Below are positions 51,152 to 61,348 of a stretch of DNA of 64,000 nt, in pieces. Within the stretch, counting starts at the first letter, position 1, and each line of letters begins with the position of its first letter. The position numbers were made by a program, and so were the translations under genes. A model generated the notes under the pieces. The model had not been told where the DNA came from. It was given only the letters and a program-made list of their open reading frames with translations, and did no database searches. This DNA comes from Colimorpha_A sp045533115 (GTDB lineage Bacteria > Bacillota > Clostridia > Oscillospirales > CAG-272), in contig JAZSHF010000005.1 in NCBI GenBank assembly GCA_045533115.1, forward strand, positions 1-64,000. The letters are read 5' to 3'.

Positions 51152-54100
51152 TTGATGCAACATTCATTCTTTACGAAGGTACTTTCGGGATTTCTCTCGT
51201 TTGTACTTCTGTTCGGCGGTATCTCCGTGCTCCCGACGAGCGCGGCGGAATCGGAAGCTGACGTAATTGCCGATCTGCTTACCGACATACCGTTCCATGA
51301 CAATCTTGCCATCGGTGACGCCGGCCAGCCGTATCTCTCGTATGCCGAGAAGCATGCCGCTGACAAGGCGGAAAGCGAGGAAGTGATCGACGCGATCGAT
51401 TACGACCCCGCGAACACGACCGCAAACGTCGAGATCCTTAAGGATTTCGAGGGCAAGGGCGACGTTCTTTATATGCCCGAATCGGGAAAGACGTCGTGGA
51501 AGGTAGAAATACCTAAGACCGCTAAATACGCGATCAAGATAGAGTACTACCCGATAGCCGAGAAGGACGGCGTTAAGGTGTCTACTCTTACGACGATAGA
51601 GAGAACTCTCTATATCGACGGCTACATTCCCTTCTCGGAGGCAAGATATTTCTACTTCCCGAGAAACTGGGCGTACACCGAGTTTGACTACCGCAAGGAC
51701 GGAACCTGCATATTCCCGACCGACGCAGCGGGAAACGACATCCGTCCCATACGTTACGAGAAGCCGCAGTGGCAGGAGTATTATCTGCGCGACTGGCTCG
51801 GCTATACGATGGAGCCCTTCCAGTTCACGCTGACCGAGGGCGAGCGCGTGATTACCTTTGAGGCAAACCGCGAGCCTATCGTTATCTCGAAAATCACGCT
51901 TTATCCCTACGACGCTCCCCCTACCTACTCGGAATTTGTCGAGCAGAAGAAGGCAGAGGGCGTGAAGATCATTGAAAAGGCGCTCGGGGGAAAGATAAAG
52001 GTTCAGGCAGAAAACCCGACCCTTATCTCTAACGCTAACCTTTTTCCGCAGAACGACCGTACCTCGTCTCTTACCGAGCCGCAGGACCCTCAGCAGATCC
52101 GCTACAACATCGTTAACAGCACGACCGTTAACGAATGGATGAAGTATACGGTCGAGGTACCCGAAACGGGACTTTACCGTATCGCTATCCGATTCCGTCA
52201 GAATTCGCTGATCGGTATGTTCACGTCAAGACGTATTCTTATCAACGGCGAGCTTCAGTTCCAAGAGGCGTCGAACATACGCTTCAAGTACAGCTCGTCC
52301 TGGCAGTCGTCTTATGCGTCAAACGGTGAACACACCTTCCTTTTCTACCTCGAAAAGGGTACGAATGAGATCACCTTCGAGACCGTTCTCGGCGATATGA
52401 CCGAGTACGTTTACGAGATCGGTAATATGATCGACAAGCTGAATATTGCGTACAAGAAGATACTTCAGCTTACAGGACCTACCCCCGACGCTTACCGTGA
52501 CTACGGCTTCAAGCGCCTCGTTCCCGACGCTATCGATACTATCGTTCAGGCGTCGAAGGATCTTTACCGCATCGCCGACGAGCTCGAGGCAATTACGGGC
52601 GAGCTCGGCGACCAGGTCGCAACACTTAATACTATCGCAATGCTCTTTGCGAAAATGAAGGACGAATATAAGATCGCTCCTAACTTCGTAACCTTCAAGA
52701 ACTACATAATCGCGCTGTCAAACTGGCTCTACGCGTCCCTTTCACAGCCCCTTAAGGTCGACTACTTCACCGTACAGGGAACTAAGGACGGTCTTCCTAA
52801 GGCAAAGGCGAATTTCTTTGAGGTCATCTGGTTCGAGATCAGAGCGTTCATCGGCTCCTTCTTTATGGACTATACGACGGTCGACTTCAAGGTCAAGAAG
52901 GGCGAAACGGTTGATAAGAGCATGGTTATCGAGCAGTGGATCACCTCGGCACTCGGCCGTGAGGACGCGCTCATAACCCGAGGACTTATAGACGAACACT
53001 TTACGTCCCAAACGGGAATACAAGTCAAGATGAAGGTCATAACGGTAGGCCTTACGGAGGCGATCCTCGCCAATATGGGACCGGATATTGCCGAAATGTC
53101 GTCGGTTGACACAATTACGTGGGGTCTGCGTGACGCAGTCAAGGAGCTTGACACGATGGACGGCTTTGAGGAAACTATCGCAAACCTCGACCAGGCGGCG
53201 CTGACTCCCTTACAGATGAAAAATGCAAAAGGTGAGTTCCATACCTACGGTATCCCGTCGTATATGGACTTCTATATGATGTTCTACCGCTCCGACGTTC
53301 TTTACGAGAACGGCGTTAAGGCGCCGAATACGTGGGAGGAGCTTTACGATATTCTTCCCGCGCTTCAGGCGGCCGACCTTGAGATCGGTATGCCCGGCGG
53401 CGTTACCGGAACCAGTGTAGCGGTTGACGGTCTTATCGGACTTAAGTTATTCCTCTATCAGATGGGCGGCGAGCTCTATGAAAAGGACGGATACAGAGTA
53501 AGTCTCGACGGTAACACCGCTCTTGATGCGTTTGAAACTCTTTGTAATATGTTCTCAAAGTACAAGTGCTCGGTCAACTACGACCTCACCCGTTTCCGTA
53601 CGGGTGAAATTCCGATCTACTTCGGAACCGCTGTCGGTACCTATAACACCCTTATGTCCTACTACGATATCCGCGGACTTTGGGAAATGGCTCCTCTTTG
53701 CGGCATGGAGCAGCAGAACGAGGACGGCACAGTAACGATCAACCGCACCTCCTTCGTTTCGGTCGCATCGAGAGTTATCCCGAGAGGCGGCTCGAAGAAG
53801 GCGGTACAGAATTCCTGGGAATACATCAAGTGGATGGCACAGCCTGAAACTCAGAAGCTCCTCGGACGCGAAACCATCATGGTAAACGCAAACCCGACGA
53901 CGAAGTATAACGCTCCGACGATCGACGCGCTTCTCGGCCAGGCGTGGACCGATGAGGAGCTTGCTGCTCTTCGTGAGCAGACCAAGTGGCTTGCAGGTAT
54001 CCCCGAGTATCCCGGCAATTACATTATCGGTACTTACGTAAACTCCGCGTTTATGAACGTGTATAACACCTCCTCCGACGCTGCGGAGCAGCTTCAGGAC

Positions 54101-54223
54101 CGTGTCGTTTACATCAACAAGGAAATTGCGCGTAAGCGTGACGACTTCAAGATGGACTATATCGACATTAAGGGTAAGTACCATTCGGGAAGATATTATA
54201 CGAACCCCGAATACAAGAAGTAA
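51152..54223 (+). CDS. Very large extracellular solute-binding protein (ABC sugar type)
   Basis: About 1023 residues. Signal peptide 1-33 ending PTSAAES, with no lipobox Cys. Two beta-rich, carbohydrate-binding-module-like regions (about 80-255 and 275-430) with a repeated plan TAKYAIKIEYYPI / TGLYRIAIRFRQ. Then a helical segment (430-580), and from about 585 a family-1 solute-binding fold: GPDIAEMSSVDTITWGL, YGIPSYMDFYMMFYRSDVL, APNTWEELYDILP. Ordinary binding proteins have 420-550 residues. Start TTG 51152 or ATG 51155, both near AGGAGG. First gene of the operon, followed by two permeases. The ligand is unknown, perhaps a complex glycan. Confidence 0.9.
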   Translation: MMQHSFFTKVLSGFLSFVLLFGGISVLPTSAAESEADVIADLLTDIPFHDNLAIGDAGQPYLSYAEKHAADKAESEEVIDAIDYDPANTTANVEILKDFEGKGDVLYMPESGKTSWKVEIPKTAKYAIKIEYYPIAEKDGVKVSTLTTIERTLYIDGYIPFSEARYFYFPRNWAYTEFDYRKDGTCIFPTDAAGNDIRPIRYEKPQWQEYYLRDWLGYTMEPFQFTLTEGERVITFEANREPIVISKITLYPYDAPPTYSEFVEQKKAEGVKIIEKALGGKIKVQAENPTLISNANLFPQNDRTSSLTEPQDPQQIRYNIVNSTTVNEWMKYTVEVPETGLYRIAIRFRQNSLIGMFTSRRILINGELQFQEASNIRFKYSSSWQSSYASNGEHTFLFYLEKGTNEITFETVLGDMTEYVYEIGNMIDKLNIAYKKILQLTGPTPDAYRDYGFKRLVPDAIDTIVQASKDLYRIADELEAITGELGDQVATLNTIAMLFAKMKDEYKIAPNFVTFKNYIIALSNWLYASLSQPLKVDYFTVQGTKDGLPKAKANFFEVIWFEIRAFIGSFFMDYTTVDFKVKKGETVDKSMVIEQWITSALGREDALITRGLIDEHFTSQTGIQVKMKVITVGLTEAILANMGPDIAEMSSVDTITWGLRDAVKELDTMDGFEETIANLDQAALTPLQMKNAKGEFHTYGIPSYMDFYMMFYRSDVLYENGVKAPNTWEELYDILPALQAADLEIGMPGGVTGTSVAVDGLIGLKLFLYQMGGELYEKDGYRVSLDGNTALDAFETLCNMFSKYKCSVNYDLTRFRTGEIPIYFGTAVGTYNTLMSYYDIRGLWEMAPLCGMEQQNEDGTVTINRTSFVSVASRVIPRGGSKKAVQNSWEYIKWMAQPETQKLLGRETIMVNANPTTKYNAPTIDALLGQAWTDEELAALREQTKWLAGIPEYPGNYIIGTYVNSAFMNVYNTSSDAAEQLQDRVVYINKEIARKRDDFKMDYIDIKGKYHSGRYYTNPEYKK

Positions 54224-54260
54224 TCACTGCTGAATTTACATCGAAAAGGAGTAAAACATC

Positions 54261-55229
54261 ATGACAAAAACTGAAAAAGATGTAAAGCGTCAGCAGCCTA
54301 AGAACGAAAAGTACGCAGGCAAGGCGATGACAAAGGGAAGATATATCCGCACTCAGATGAAGAGAAACTGGGTGGGCTACGTAATGGTAGCGCCCTTCCT
54401 TGTTATGTTCCTCGCGTTTACCGTCGTCCCCGTCGTTCTTTCGATACTTCTCAGCTTTACGTCATTTAATATGCTTCAGCTCCCCGAGTGGAAGGGACTT
54501 GAAAACTACGTTCAGCTCTTCCTCGCGGACGATCTGTTTATTACGGCATTCTCCAACACAATGCTCTTTGCGATCACGACGGGCCCCGCATCCTTCATTC
54601 TTGCGTTCATCGTCGCTTGGTTCATAAATGAGCTTTCTCCCCGTCTGCGTGCGTTTGTAACGCTCATCTTCTACGCACCGTCTATTGCGGGTACCGCTTA
54701 CCTCGTATGGGGTATCTTCTTCAAGGGAGATATCTACGGTTACGTAAACGGTTGGCTCTTAAAGATGGGTATGATAAGCGAGCCGATAGTCTTCTTCAAG
54801 GACGCTGACTACATAGTCCCGCTCTGTATAGTAGTTGCTATCTGGACTTCGCTCGGTACGACCTTCCTTTCAAACATCGCAGGTCTTCAGGGCGTCGACC
54901 GCTCGCTTTACGAGGCGGGCGCTATCGACGGAGTAAAGAACCGTTGGCAGGAGGCGTGGTATATCACGCTCCCCTCGATGCGCTCAATTCTTCTCTTCGG
55001 CGCAGTTCTTGCGATCACCGGCTCCTTCGGATTCGGCGCCATAGTTAACAGCCTCTGCGGAAACCCCTCGACCGACTACGTGGCATGGACGCTGCAGCAT
55101 CATCTGTCGGAATATATGGGAACACGTTTTGAGTACGGTTACGCGTCTGCCATCGCCGTTGTCCTCTTTGCAATAATGATGGGTGCGAACGCGCTTGTGC
55201 AGAAGTTCCTTTCGAAGGTGGGTGAGTAA
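54261..55229 (+). CDS. ABC sugar permease 1 (MalF/UgpA type)
   Basis: 322 residues. A basic cytoplasmic N-terminus (about 1-38) and six membrane helices starting at GYVMVAPFLVMFLAFTVVPV. The ATPase-contact EAA loop is EAGAIDGVKNRWQEAW...LPS at about 215-240. It is the first half of a heterodimeric channel with the next gene (one base gap). No ATPase is encoded in the operon, so a shared MsmX-type ATPase elsewhere is expected. Confidence 0.93.
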   Translation: MTKTEKDVKRQQPKNEKYAGKAMTKGRYIRTQMKRNWVGYVMVAPFLVMFLAFTVVPVVLSILLSFTSFNMLQLPEWKGLENYVQLFLADDLFITAFSNTMLFAITTGPASFILAFIVAWFINELSPRLRAFVTLIFYAPSIAGTAYLVWGIFFKGDIYGYVNGWLLKMGMISEPIVFFKDADYIVPLCIVVAIWTSLGTTFLSNIAGLQGVDRSLYEAGAIDGVKNRWQEAWYITLPSMRSILLFGAVLAITGSFGFGAIVNSLCGNPSTDYVAWTLQHHLSEYMGTRFEYGYASAIAVVLFAIMMGANALVQKFLSKVGE

Positions 55230-55230
55230 T

Positions 55231-56100
55231 ATGGCAGTAAAGAAATTAAGAGTCCGCGGACACCGCGTCGTTCTTAACCGCTCGAAGGGCGGAGACGTCG
55301 GAATTACCATAATGCTCATTCTTCTCGGAGCGCTTATGTTCTTGCCTATGTGGTACCTTCTCATCGAGTCGGTAAAGCCTCTTGGCGAAAGAAACATAAC
55401 CCCTCCGCTCCTCTACGTCATCAAGCCGACGGCGCAGAACTTCATCGACCTTTTCTCGAACATCAACAGCACCTGGGTACCGATCTCCCGTTATCTCTTC
55501 AATACGATAATCATATCGGTAGCGGCGACCTTCGGATGTCTCGTATTCGGTTCTCTTACCGCTTATGCGCTCTCGAAGATCAAGTTCCCCGGCCGTGTTG
55601 CAATGTTCAAGATGATCCAGTGGTCGCTTATGATAAGCTCGACCATCACCGGTATCACCAACTTCTTTATATTCATTTGGCTCGGTTGGCTTAATACCTA
55701 CTGGATCTCGATAGTCCCCGTATGGGCATCGACCCTCGGTCTGTACCTTATGAAGCAGTTTATCGATGCAAACATCTCGGACGAGATGATCGAGGCTGCC
55801 CGTATAGACGGTGCGGGAGAATTCAGAATTTATTGGCAGATAGTAATGCCGCTCGTTAAGCCCGCTTGGCTTACCCTTCTCGTTACTACCTTCCAGTCGG
55901 TCTGGAATGCAGGTGCGTCCGGCTACGTTTGGTCGGAGCAGCTCAAGACCTTCAATAACGCTATCTCAACGATCAGCACTGTCTCGGCGGGTGCGTCGAG
56001 TGCCGGTTCGGTCGTAATGATGAGCGTGCCGATCATCATATTTATTATAAACCAGTCCAAGATCGTCGAAACGATGGCGTCTTCGGGTATGAAGGACTAA
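55231..56100 (+). CDS. ABC sugar permease 2 (MalG/UgpE type)
   Basis: 289 residues from ATG 55231 (GGTGAG upstream, inside the end of permease 1). Six helices. MFLPMWYLLIESVKP is the usual first-helix end, and the EAA loop is EAARIDGAGEFRIYWQIVMP (about 189-208). It pairs with permease 1. The frame upstream overlaps permease 1 and is not used. Confidence 0.93.
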   Translation: MAVKKLRVRGHRVVLNRSKGGDVGITIMLILLGALMFLPMWYLLIESVKPLGERNITPPLLYVIKPTAQNFIDLFSNINSTWVPISRYLFNTIIISVAATFGCLVFGSLTAYALSKIKFPGRVAMFKMIQWSLMISSTITGITNFFIFIWLGWLNTYWISIVPVWASTLGLYLMKQFIDANISDEMIEAARIDGAGEFRIYWQIVMPLVKPAWLTLLVTTFQSVWNAGASGYVWSEQLKTFNNAISTISTVSAGASSAGSVVMMSVPIIIFIINQSKIVETMASSGMKD

Positions 56101-56112
56101 AAGGAGGGCGCA

Positions 56113-58230
56113 ATGAAAAACAAAATAACAAAAATATTTGCGGTTCTCGTCGCAGTCCTTATGCTTCTTCCGATGGCAGTATCGGCAGAGCCGTATCAGA
56201 CCTATACATACAGCATAGACGGAGAGCAGCTCGCGTCTCCCCATGCTTATACGCCTAACGCGGTTTTGAACTCGAAAGATATGGGACTTCCCGTACCGCT
56301 TAAAAAGGTATCGGATATGGTCGTTGACGGAAGCGGCAACGTTTACCTTGCAGACAAGGACGCGAACGCCATCTACGTTCTCGACAGAAACCTCAAGTAC
56401 CGCTTCACTATCGACACCTTCATCAACAGCCACGGTATTGAGGACTCCTTCAATAACCCCAACGGCTGCTTTGTAACCGAGAGAAATATCTACGTTGCAG
56501 ACACCGATAACAAGCGTATCGTTATCTTTGACCTCGACGGTAACTACGTAAAGCACCTTGAAGAGCCGAAGTCGGATATCTTCGAGGACAACGCGCAATA
56601 CCGCCCGACCGCTATCGCAGTCGACGCGTCCGACCGTATCTACGTCGTCTCCCCCGATATCTATCAGGGTATCCTCTCGCTTGACGCAAACGGCGAGTTC
56701 CAGGGATATATCGGCGCGCAGAAGGTTTCCTATGACGCATGGGAGGTCTTCTGGAGAACCTTCCAGACTGCAAAGCAGAGAAGCAAGGGCAAGAAGAACC
56801 TCTCGACCTCGTATAACAACATTACGATAGACGACGAGGGCTTCATTTATTGTACCTCTTCTTCGATCAATGCAGAAAAACAGCAGGCCTCGATCAAAGA
56901 CAAGACCGCCGATTACTCGCCTATCCGCAAGTTCAACGCCGCAGGTAAGGATATCCTCGGACGTAACGGCTTCTTCGGCCCCGGCGGCGAGGTCAAGATT
57001 CAGGGCGGCGGACTTTCAAAGAAGCCCTCGAGAATCATCGACGTAGCCCTTGGTCCGTCTGGCTCCTGGTCTATAATCGACGCAGAGCGCTCGAAGATCT
57101 TTACCTACGACCAGTACGGTAATCTGCTCTTCGTGTTCGGCGACCGCGGAGACCTTCTCGGTAACGTGAGCGAAATGGCGACCGCTATCGCTTATCAGGA
57201 CACGAACCTTCTCGTGTTCGACGGACTTCTTCAGACCATCACTCTCTATATCCGTACCGAGTACGGTGACGTCCTTATAAGAGCGCTTCAGAACGAAATC
57301 GACCGTAAGCACGGCGAGGCGGTTAACGACTATCAGGACATTCTTAAGAGAAACAGTAACTTCGACGCAGCTTACATAGGTATCGGTAAAGCTCTTTACC
57401 GTCAGGGTAAGTACGAAGAAGCTATGAAGATGTTCGCAGCGGCATACGAAACCGATAACTACTCAAATGCGCTGAAGGAAATGCGTCAGAGCTGGGCGGA
57501 TAAATACTTCATACTTATCCCGATAGTCGTCGTCGCAGTGCTCTTTGCGATCACAAAGTTCTTCGGATATGCAGGCAAGGTCAATAAAAAGACGGCGCTC
57601 AAGAAGGGCAAAAAGACCTTCAAGGAAGAGATCCTCTACGCCTTCCACATTATTTTCCACCCCTTCGACGGCTTCTGGGATCTGAAGCACGAAAAACGCG
57701 GTTCCGTCCGCGGCGCTATCTTCTGGCTCGTTCTTGCACTGATCGCGGTATGCTATCAGTCGGTCGGCCGCGCATACGTCTTCAATCCCCGCGCGTCTTA
57801 TACGTCGATGCTCGGCTCGCTCCTTTCACTCCTTGTGCCGGTGGCACTGTGGGTGATCGGAAACTGGTGCCTTACAACGCTCTTTGAGGGCGAGGGAAGC
57901 ATGAAGGATATCTTCATCGCAACCTGCTACTGTGCAGTACCTCTTGTGCTGCTTCTCATTCCCGCAACGGCAATAACCAATATTCTCACGCTCAGTGAGG
58001 CAACGATTTATGAAATGCTCGTGTCGATAGCTTGGGTATGGGTAGGACTTCTTCTGTTCTTCGGAACGATGGTCACCCACGACTATCCTATCGGTAAAAA
58101 CGTCCTGACATGTATCGGAACGATCATCGCTATGGCCGTGATCATATTCTGCGTACTGCTCTTCTCGACGCTTATCATGAAGATGATATCCTTCATCACG
58201 GGTATCGTTGTCGAGTTGTCGTATCGGTAA
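56113..58230 (+). CDS. NHL-propeller / TPR / YIP1 membrane protein
   Basis: 705 residues. Signal peptide 1-25. NHL-type beta-propeller about 65-385, with repeats such as VSDMVVDGSGNVYLADKDAN, CFVTERNIYVADTDNKRIVI and AIAVDASDRIYVVSPD. TPR-like pair about 405-450 (NFDAAYIGIGKALYRQGKYE). First membrane helix about 467-487. Basic cytoplasmic linker. YIP1 domain with four to five further helices to the end. The propeller and TPR should be outside the cell. It lies between the two permease pairs' genes, 12 bases after permease 2. A sensor or assembly role for the importer is inference. Confidence 0.85.
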   Translation: MKNKITKIFAVLVAVLMLLPMAVSAEPYQTYTYSIDGEQLASPHAYTPNAVLNSKDMGLPVPLKKVSDMVVDGSGNVYLADKDANAIYVLDRNLKYRFTIDTFINSHGIEDSFNNPNGCFVTERNIYVADTDNKRIVIFDLDGNYVKHLEEPKSDIFEDNAQYRPTAIAVDASDRIYVVSPDIYQGILSLDANGEFQGYIGAQKVSYDAWEVFWRTFQTAKQRSKGKKNLSTSYNNITIDDEGFIYCTSSSINAEKQQASIKDKTADYSPIRKFNAAGKDILGRNGFFGPGGEVKIQGGGLSKKPSRIIDVALGPSGSWSIIDAERSKIFTYDQYGNLLFVFGDRGDLLGNVSEMATAIAYQDTNLLVFDGLLQTITLYIRTEYGDVLIRALQNEIDRKHGEAVNDYQDILKRNSNFDAAYIGIGKALYRQGKYEEAMKMFAAAYETDNYSNALKEMRQSWADKYFILIPIVVVAVLFAITKFFGYAGKVNKKTALKKGKKTFKEEILYAFHIIFHPFDGFWDLKHEKRGSVRGAIFWLVLALIAVCYQSVGRAYVFNPRASYTSMLGSLLSLLVPVALWVIGNWCLTTLFEGEGSMKDIFIATCYCAVPLVLLLIPATAITNILTLSEATIYEMLVSIAWVWVGLLLFFGTMVTHDYPIGKNVLTCIGTIIAMAVIIFCVLLFSTLIMKMISFITGIVVELSYR

Positions 58231-58252
58231 CTACTAAAGAAGGAGAGATAAA

Positions 58253-61200
58253 ATGAAAATTTTTAAGAAATTTTTATCGGCTGTGATGGCCTTCTGTATG
58301 TTGCTTGGTACGCTTTCGGTTCTTTCGGCGCTCCCCGTATTCGGAGCAGAGGAGACCGAAACCCCGCAGGAACCGATAAATGCGACTGACTTCTTCACCT
58401 ATGCTTTCAATTCCGAGGAAGAAAAGATCGCATCAATGGACCTTATGGCAGAGCGTTACGGTTACGCTCTTTACGCCGAGCCCCTTACGGGCGAGGTCGC
58501 TATCGTAAACACAAAAACAGGCGATATACTTTCGACTAACCCCTATAACGTCGGCAATATCAAAGCAGATGATTCTGTAAAGAGAAATCTTCTGTCGCAG
58601 GTCATAATCAACTACCAGAGCGTTGACGGAATAATCACCGCCCGCGATATGTCCAGCTTTGAAAGTGCTGCCGAGCTCAAGCAGATCAAGGCAAAGCCGA
58701 TCAAAAACGGTGTCCGCGTTGAGTACGTAATCGGTAAGCAGGAAACACGCTACCTCTTCCCCGAGCAGATCGAGAAGACTCGTTTCGAAGAAGAAATCCT
58801 TTCCAAGATTCCCTACGACCCCGACACGTTCGATGCCAAGACTGCGACTTATGAGGAAAAGCAGGCGCGTCTTCATTACAATAAGATAAAGGCGTCCTAC
58901 GTTCTTAAGGACCCTTCGGACAAAAATGTTCCGGAATCGATCCGCCTCGCAATGCTCAAGCAGTATCCCGTTCTTGATAAGAACTCCGACGTCGGTAAAA
59001 ACAGCCCCGTAACGGCGCTTTACGTCTTCGATACTAAGGCGAGCATGAAGCTCAAGAACGAGATCGAGTACATCATCAAGCTCTACTGTCCGAACTACAC
59101 CTATGAGTCAAGACAGTATGACCATGAGCTCTGTCAGTACGAGGAAAAGAGAGAAAACCCCGTTCAGTTCAGAATCGCTCTTGAGTATTACATCGATGAG
59201 ACCGGTCTCCGCGTAAGAATACCCGCAAACGGTATCCGTTACGACCAGAGCTCCTACCAGCTCAACAAGATGACCTGTCTTCCCTATATGGGCGCAGCAG
59301 ATTCTAATTATACGGGTTACACCGTATTCCCCGACGGCTCGGGCACCCTCGTCCGCTTTGAGGACGTAAAGGAAAGCGGAAGCTCCTTCAGCTTCTTCGC
59401 TATACCCTACGGACAGGACTACGTCTACCGTACTATGAAGATCGGTAAGAACCTTATGCCGATGCGTATGCCGGTATTCGGTATGGTTGAGGATACTCAG
59501 CATACCGTGACCGACGAAGCAACGGGCGAGGAAACGACGTATGTACGCAAGAGCGGCTACTTCGCAATTATTGAAGAGGGCGACGCGCTTGCAATGATCC
59601 GCGCCGTGCACGGCGAAAAGGGACATAACTATTATTCGATCCAAATCGAGCTTGACCCCCGCCCGAAGGATACATTCTCTCTCAGCTCGATAGTATCTGT
59701 CGGCGGAAACGGCTCCATTACCGCGGTTTCCGACAGAAAGTATACGGGTAACTTTACTATCCGTTACATAATGCTTTCCGACCTTGAATACGCAAAGAAC
59801 AACGGTATAGACGCGGCGGGTTGCTATGATACGAGCTATCTGGGTATGGCACTTGCTTACCGTCAGCGTCTTATCTCGACGGGCGCTCTCGTCGATGAAA
59901 AGCTTGAGGCGGGCGATATTCCGCTTTACCTCGAGACCCTCGGCGCAATGAACGTTCAGGAAAAGTTCCTTTCTATTCCCGTAACCGTCAAAAAGGCGCT
60001 TACCACCTTAAACGATATCAAGAAGATCCATTCCGAGCTCGGCGAGGCGGGAATATCCAACCTCGTATTCAAGCTGAACGGCTTTATGAACGGCGGTCTG
60101 AAGAGCACGCTGTCTAATCAGATAGATGTTGAAAAGGTCGTCGGCGGAAACTCGGGACTTAAGAAGCTCCAGAAGTACGCGAACCAAAAGAACTTTGAGA
60201 TCTACCTCAATGCAGACTTCTCGTATACCTACAAGGATACTCTCTTTGACGGCTTCGACCGCCGTAAGGAAGCGGTCCGAGCAATAGACGACCGCTTCGT
60301 ACAGAAGCAGGAATACGACGCAGTTCTTCAGAAATTCACAAGCACGGGTATGCTCGTTATCGCGCCCTCTTCCTTTGAAAGCATCTTCGCTAAGCTGAAT
60401 AAGGATGCGAAAAAGCTCAAGCTCGAGGGTCTTGATCTCGGCGCCCTCGGCTCCGACCTCTCCTCCGATTTTGACGAGAAGGAGCCGTACAACCGTGAGG
60501 ACTCCAAGCAGCAGGTGATCGACACGCTTGAAAAGGTGCGCAAGGCGGGCTACGACATTATGATGGACGGCGGTAACGCTTATGCCGTCGGATATGCAAA
60601 GCATCTGCTCAATATTCCGCTCGCATCCTCGCGCCGTGCACAGGCGTCTGAGGCAATACCTTTCTTTGCACTCGTATACCACGGATATCTTAACTATGCC
60701 GGCTCGCCGACCAATATGGCGGGCGATATCCGTTACGAGATGCTTAAGATCCTTGAAAACGGCGCAAATCCCTACTTCATTCTCGTTTACCGCAATTCCG
60801 AGAAGCTGAAGGAGGATAAGACGCTTTCCAAGTACTTTGCGATCTCCTATCAGAACTGGAAGGAAGATATCATTGAGACCTATAAGGCGCTCAATGAAGC
60901 ACTTTCTCCCGTCAAGAGCTCTCTTATGACCTACCACGGCTTCCTTACAGGTATGAGAGTACCGACCGCGGAAGAGCTTGAGGCCGATCTTAAGGCCGAG
61001 GAAAAGGCAGAGCAGGAGAAGCTCGACAAGGAGCAGGCTGATAAGGATGCAGCCGCAAAGGAAGAGCAGCTTAAGGACCATCTCGGCAACAACTATATAC
61101 CTAACGATACCGAAACGGAATCTCCCGAAGCGAACACTCCGACGAATACCGTTTCAAAGTATCTCGTAGACAACGGAATGATAGTCAAGGTAACGTTTGA

Positions 61201-61348
61201 AAACGGCTACAGCTTCATTCTTAACTACAACTATTTCGACGTTACCGTTGAAGAGTGCGGAGATACCGTTATCCCCAAGCTCGGATACGTAGTGATTGAT
61301 CCTAACGGCGAAATGGTGATCAACAGCGGAGAGGAGGCGGCGAAATGA
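58253..61348 (+). CDS. DUF5696 extracellular protein, possible TIM-barrel glycosidase relative
   Basis: 1031 residues. Signal peptide 1-30. An N-terminal beta-rich half contains NTKTGDILSTNPYNV, YTVFPDGSGTLVRFED and MRMPVFGMVED. From about 540 an alpha/beta region resembles a TIM barrel: GISNLVFKLNGFMNG, FEIYLNADFSYTY, GLDLGALGSDLSSDF, GYDIMMDGGNAYAVGYA, PFFALVYHGYLNYAG. Then a charged coiled coil (about 905-945) and a small C-terminal beta module. I identify it as the DUF5696 family, whose activity is unknown. Asp and Glu residues at barrel strand ends could be catalytic, but this is inference. Overlaps the next gene by four bases. Confidence 0.8.
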   Translation: MKIFKKFLSAVMAFCMLLGTLSVLSALPVFGAEETETPQEPINATDFFTYAFNSEEEKIASMDLMAERYGYALYAEPLTGEVAIVNTKTGDILSTNPYNVGNIKADDSVKRNLLSQVIINYQSVDGIITARDMSSFESAAELKQIKAKPIKNGVRVEYVIGKQETRYLFPEQIEKTRFEEEILSKIPYDPDTFDAKTATYEEKQARLHYNKIKASYVLKDPSDKNVPESIRLAMLKQYPVLDKNSDVGKNSPVTALYVFDTKASMKLKNEIEYIIKLYCPNYTYESRQYDHELCQYEEKRENPVQFRIALEYYIDETGLRVRIPANGIRYDQSSYQLNKMTCLPYMGAADSNYTGYTVFPDGSGTLVRFEDVKESGSSFSFFAIPYGQDYVYRTMKIGKNLMPMRMPVFGMVEDTQHTVTDEATGEETTYVRKSGYFAIIEEGDALAMIRAVHGEKGHNYYSIQIELDPRPKDTFSLSSIVSVGGNGSITAVSDRKYTGNFTIRYIMLSDLEYAKNNGIDAAGCYDTSYLGMALAYRQRLISTGALVDEKLEAGDIPLYLETLGAMNVQEKFLSIPVTVKKALTTLNDIKKIHSELGEAGISNLVFKLNGFMNGGLKSTLSNQIDVEKVVGGNSGLKKLQKYANQKNFEIYLNADFSYTYKDTLFDGFDRRKEAVRAIDDRFVQKQEYDAVLQKFTSTGMLVIAPSSFESIFAKLNKDAKKLKLEGLDLGALGSDLSSDFDEKEPYNREDSKQQVIDTLEKVRKAGYDIMMDGGNAYAVGYAKHLLNIPLASSRRAQASEAIPFFALVYHGYLNYAGSPTNMAGDIRYEMLKILENGANPYFILVYRNSEKLKEDKTLSKYFAISYQNWKEDIIETYKALNEALSPVKSSLMTYHGFLTGMRVPTAEELEADLKAEEKAEQEKLDKEQADKDAAAKEEQLKDHLGNNYIPNDTETESPEANTPTNTVSKYLVDNGMIVKVTFENGYSFILNYNYFDVTVEECGDTVIPKLGYVVIDPNGEMVINSGEEAAK

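Noticed and set aside
60008..61081. 357-codon minus-strand frame opposite the DUF5696 gene
   Set aside because: Leu/Cys-rich antisense translation without a start signal. The plus-strand gene has a signal peptide, RBS and operon context.
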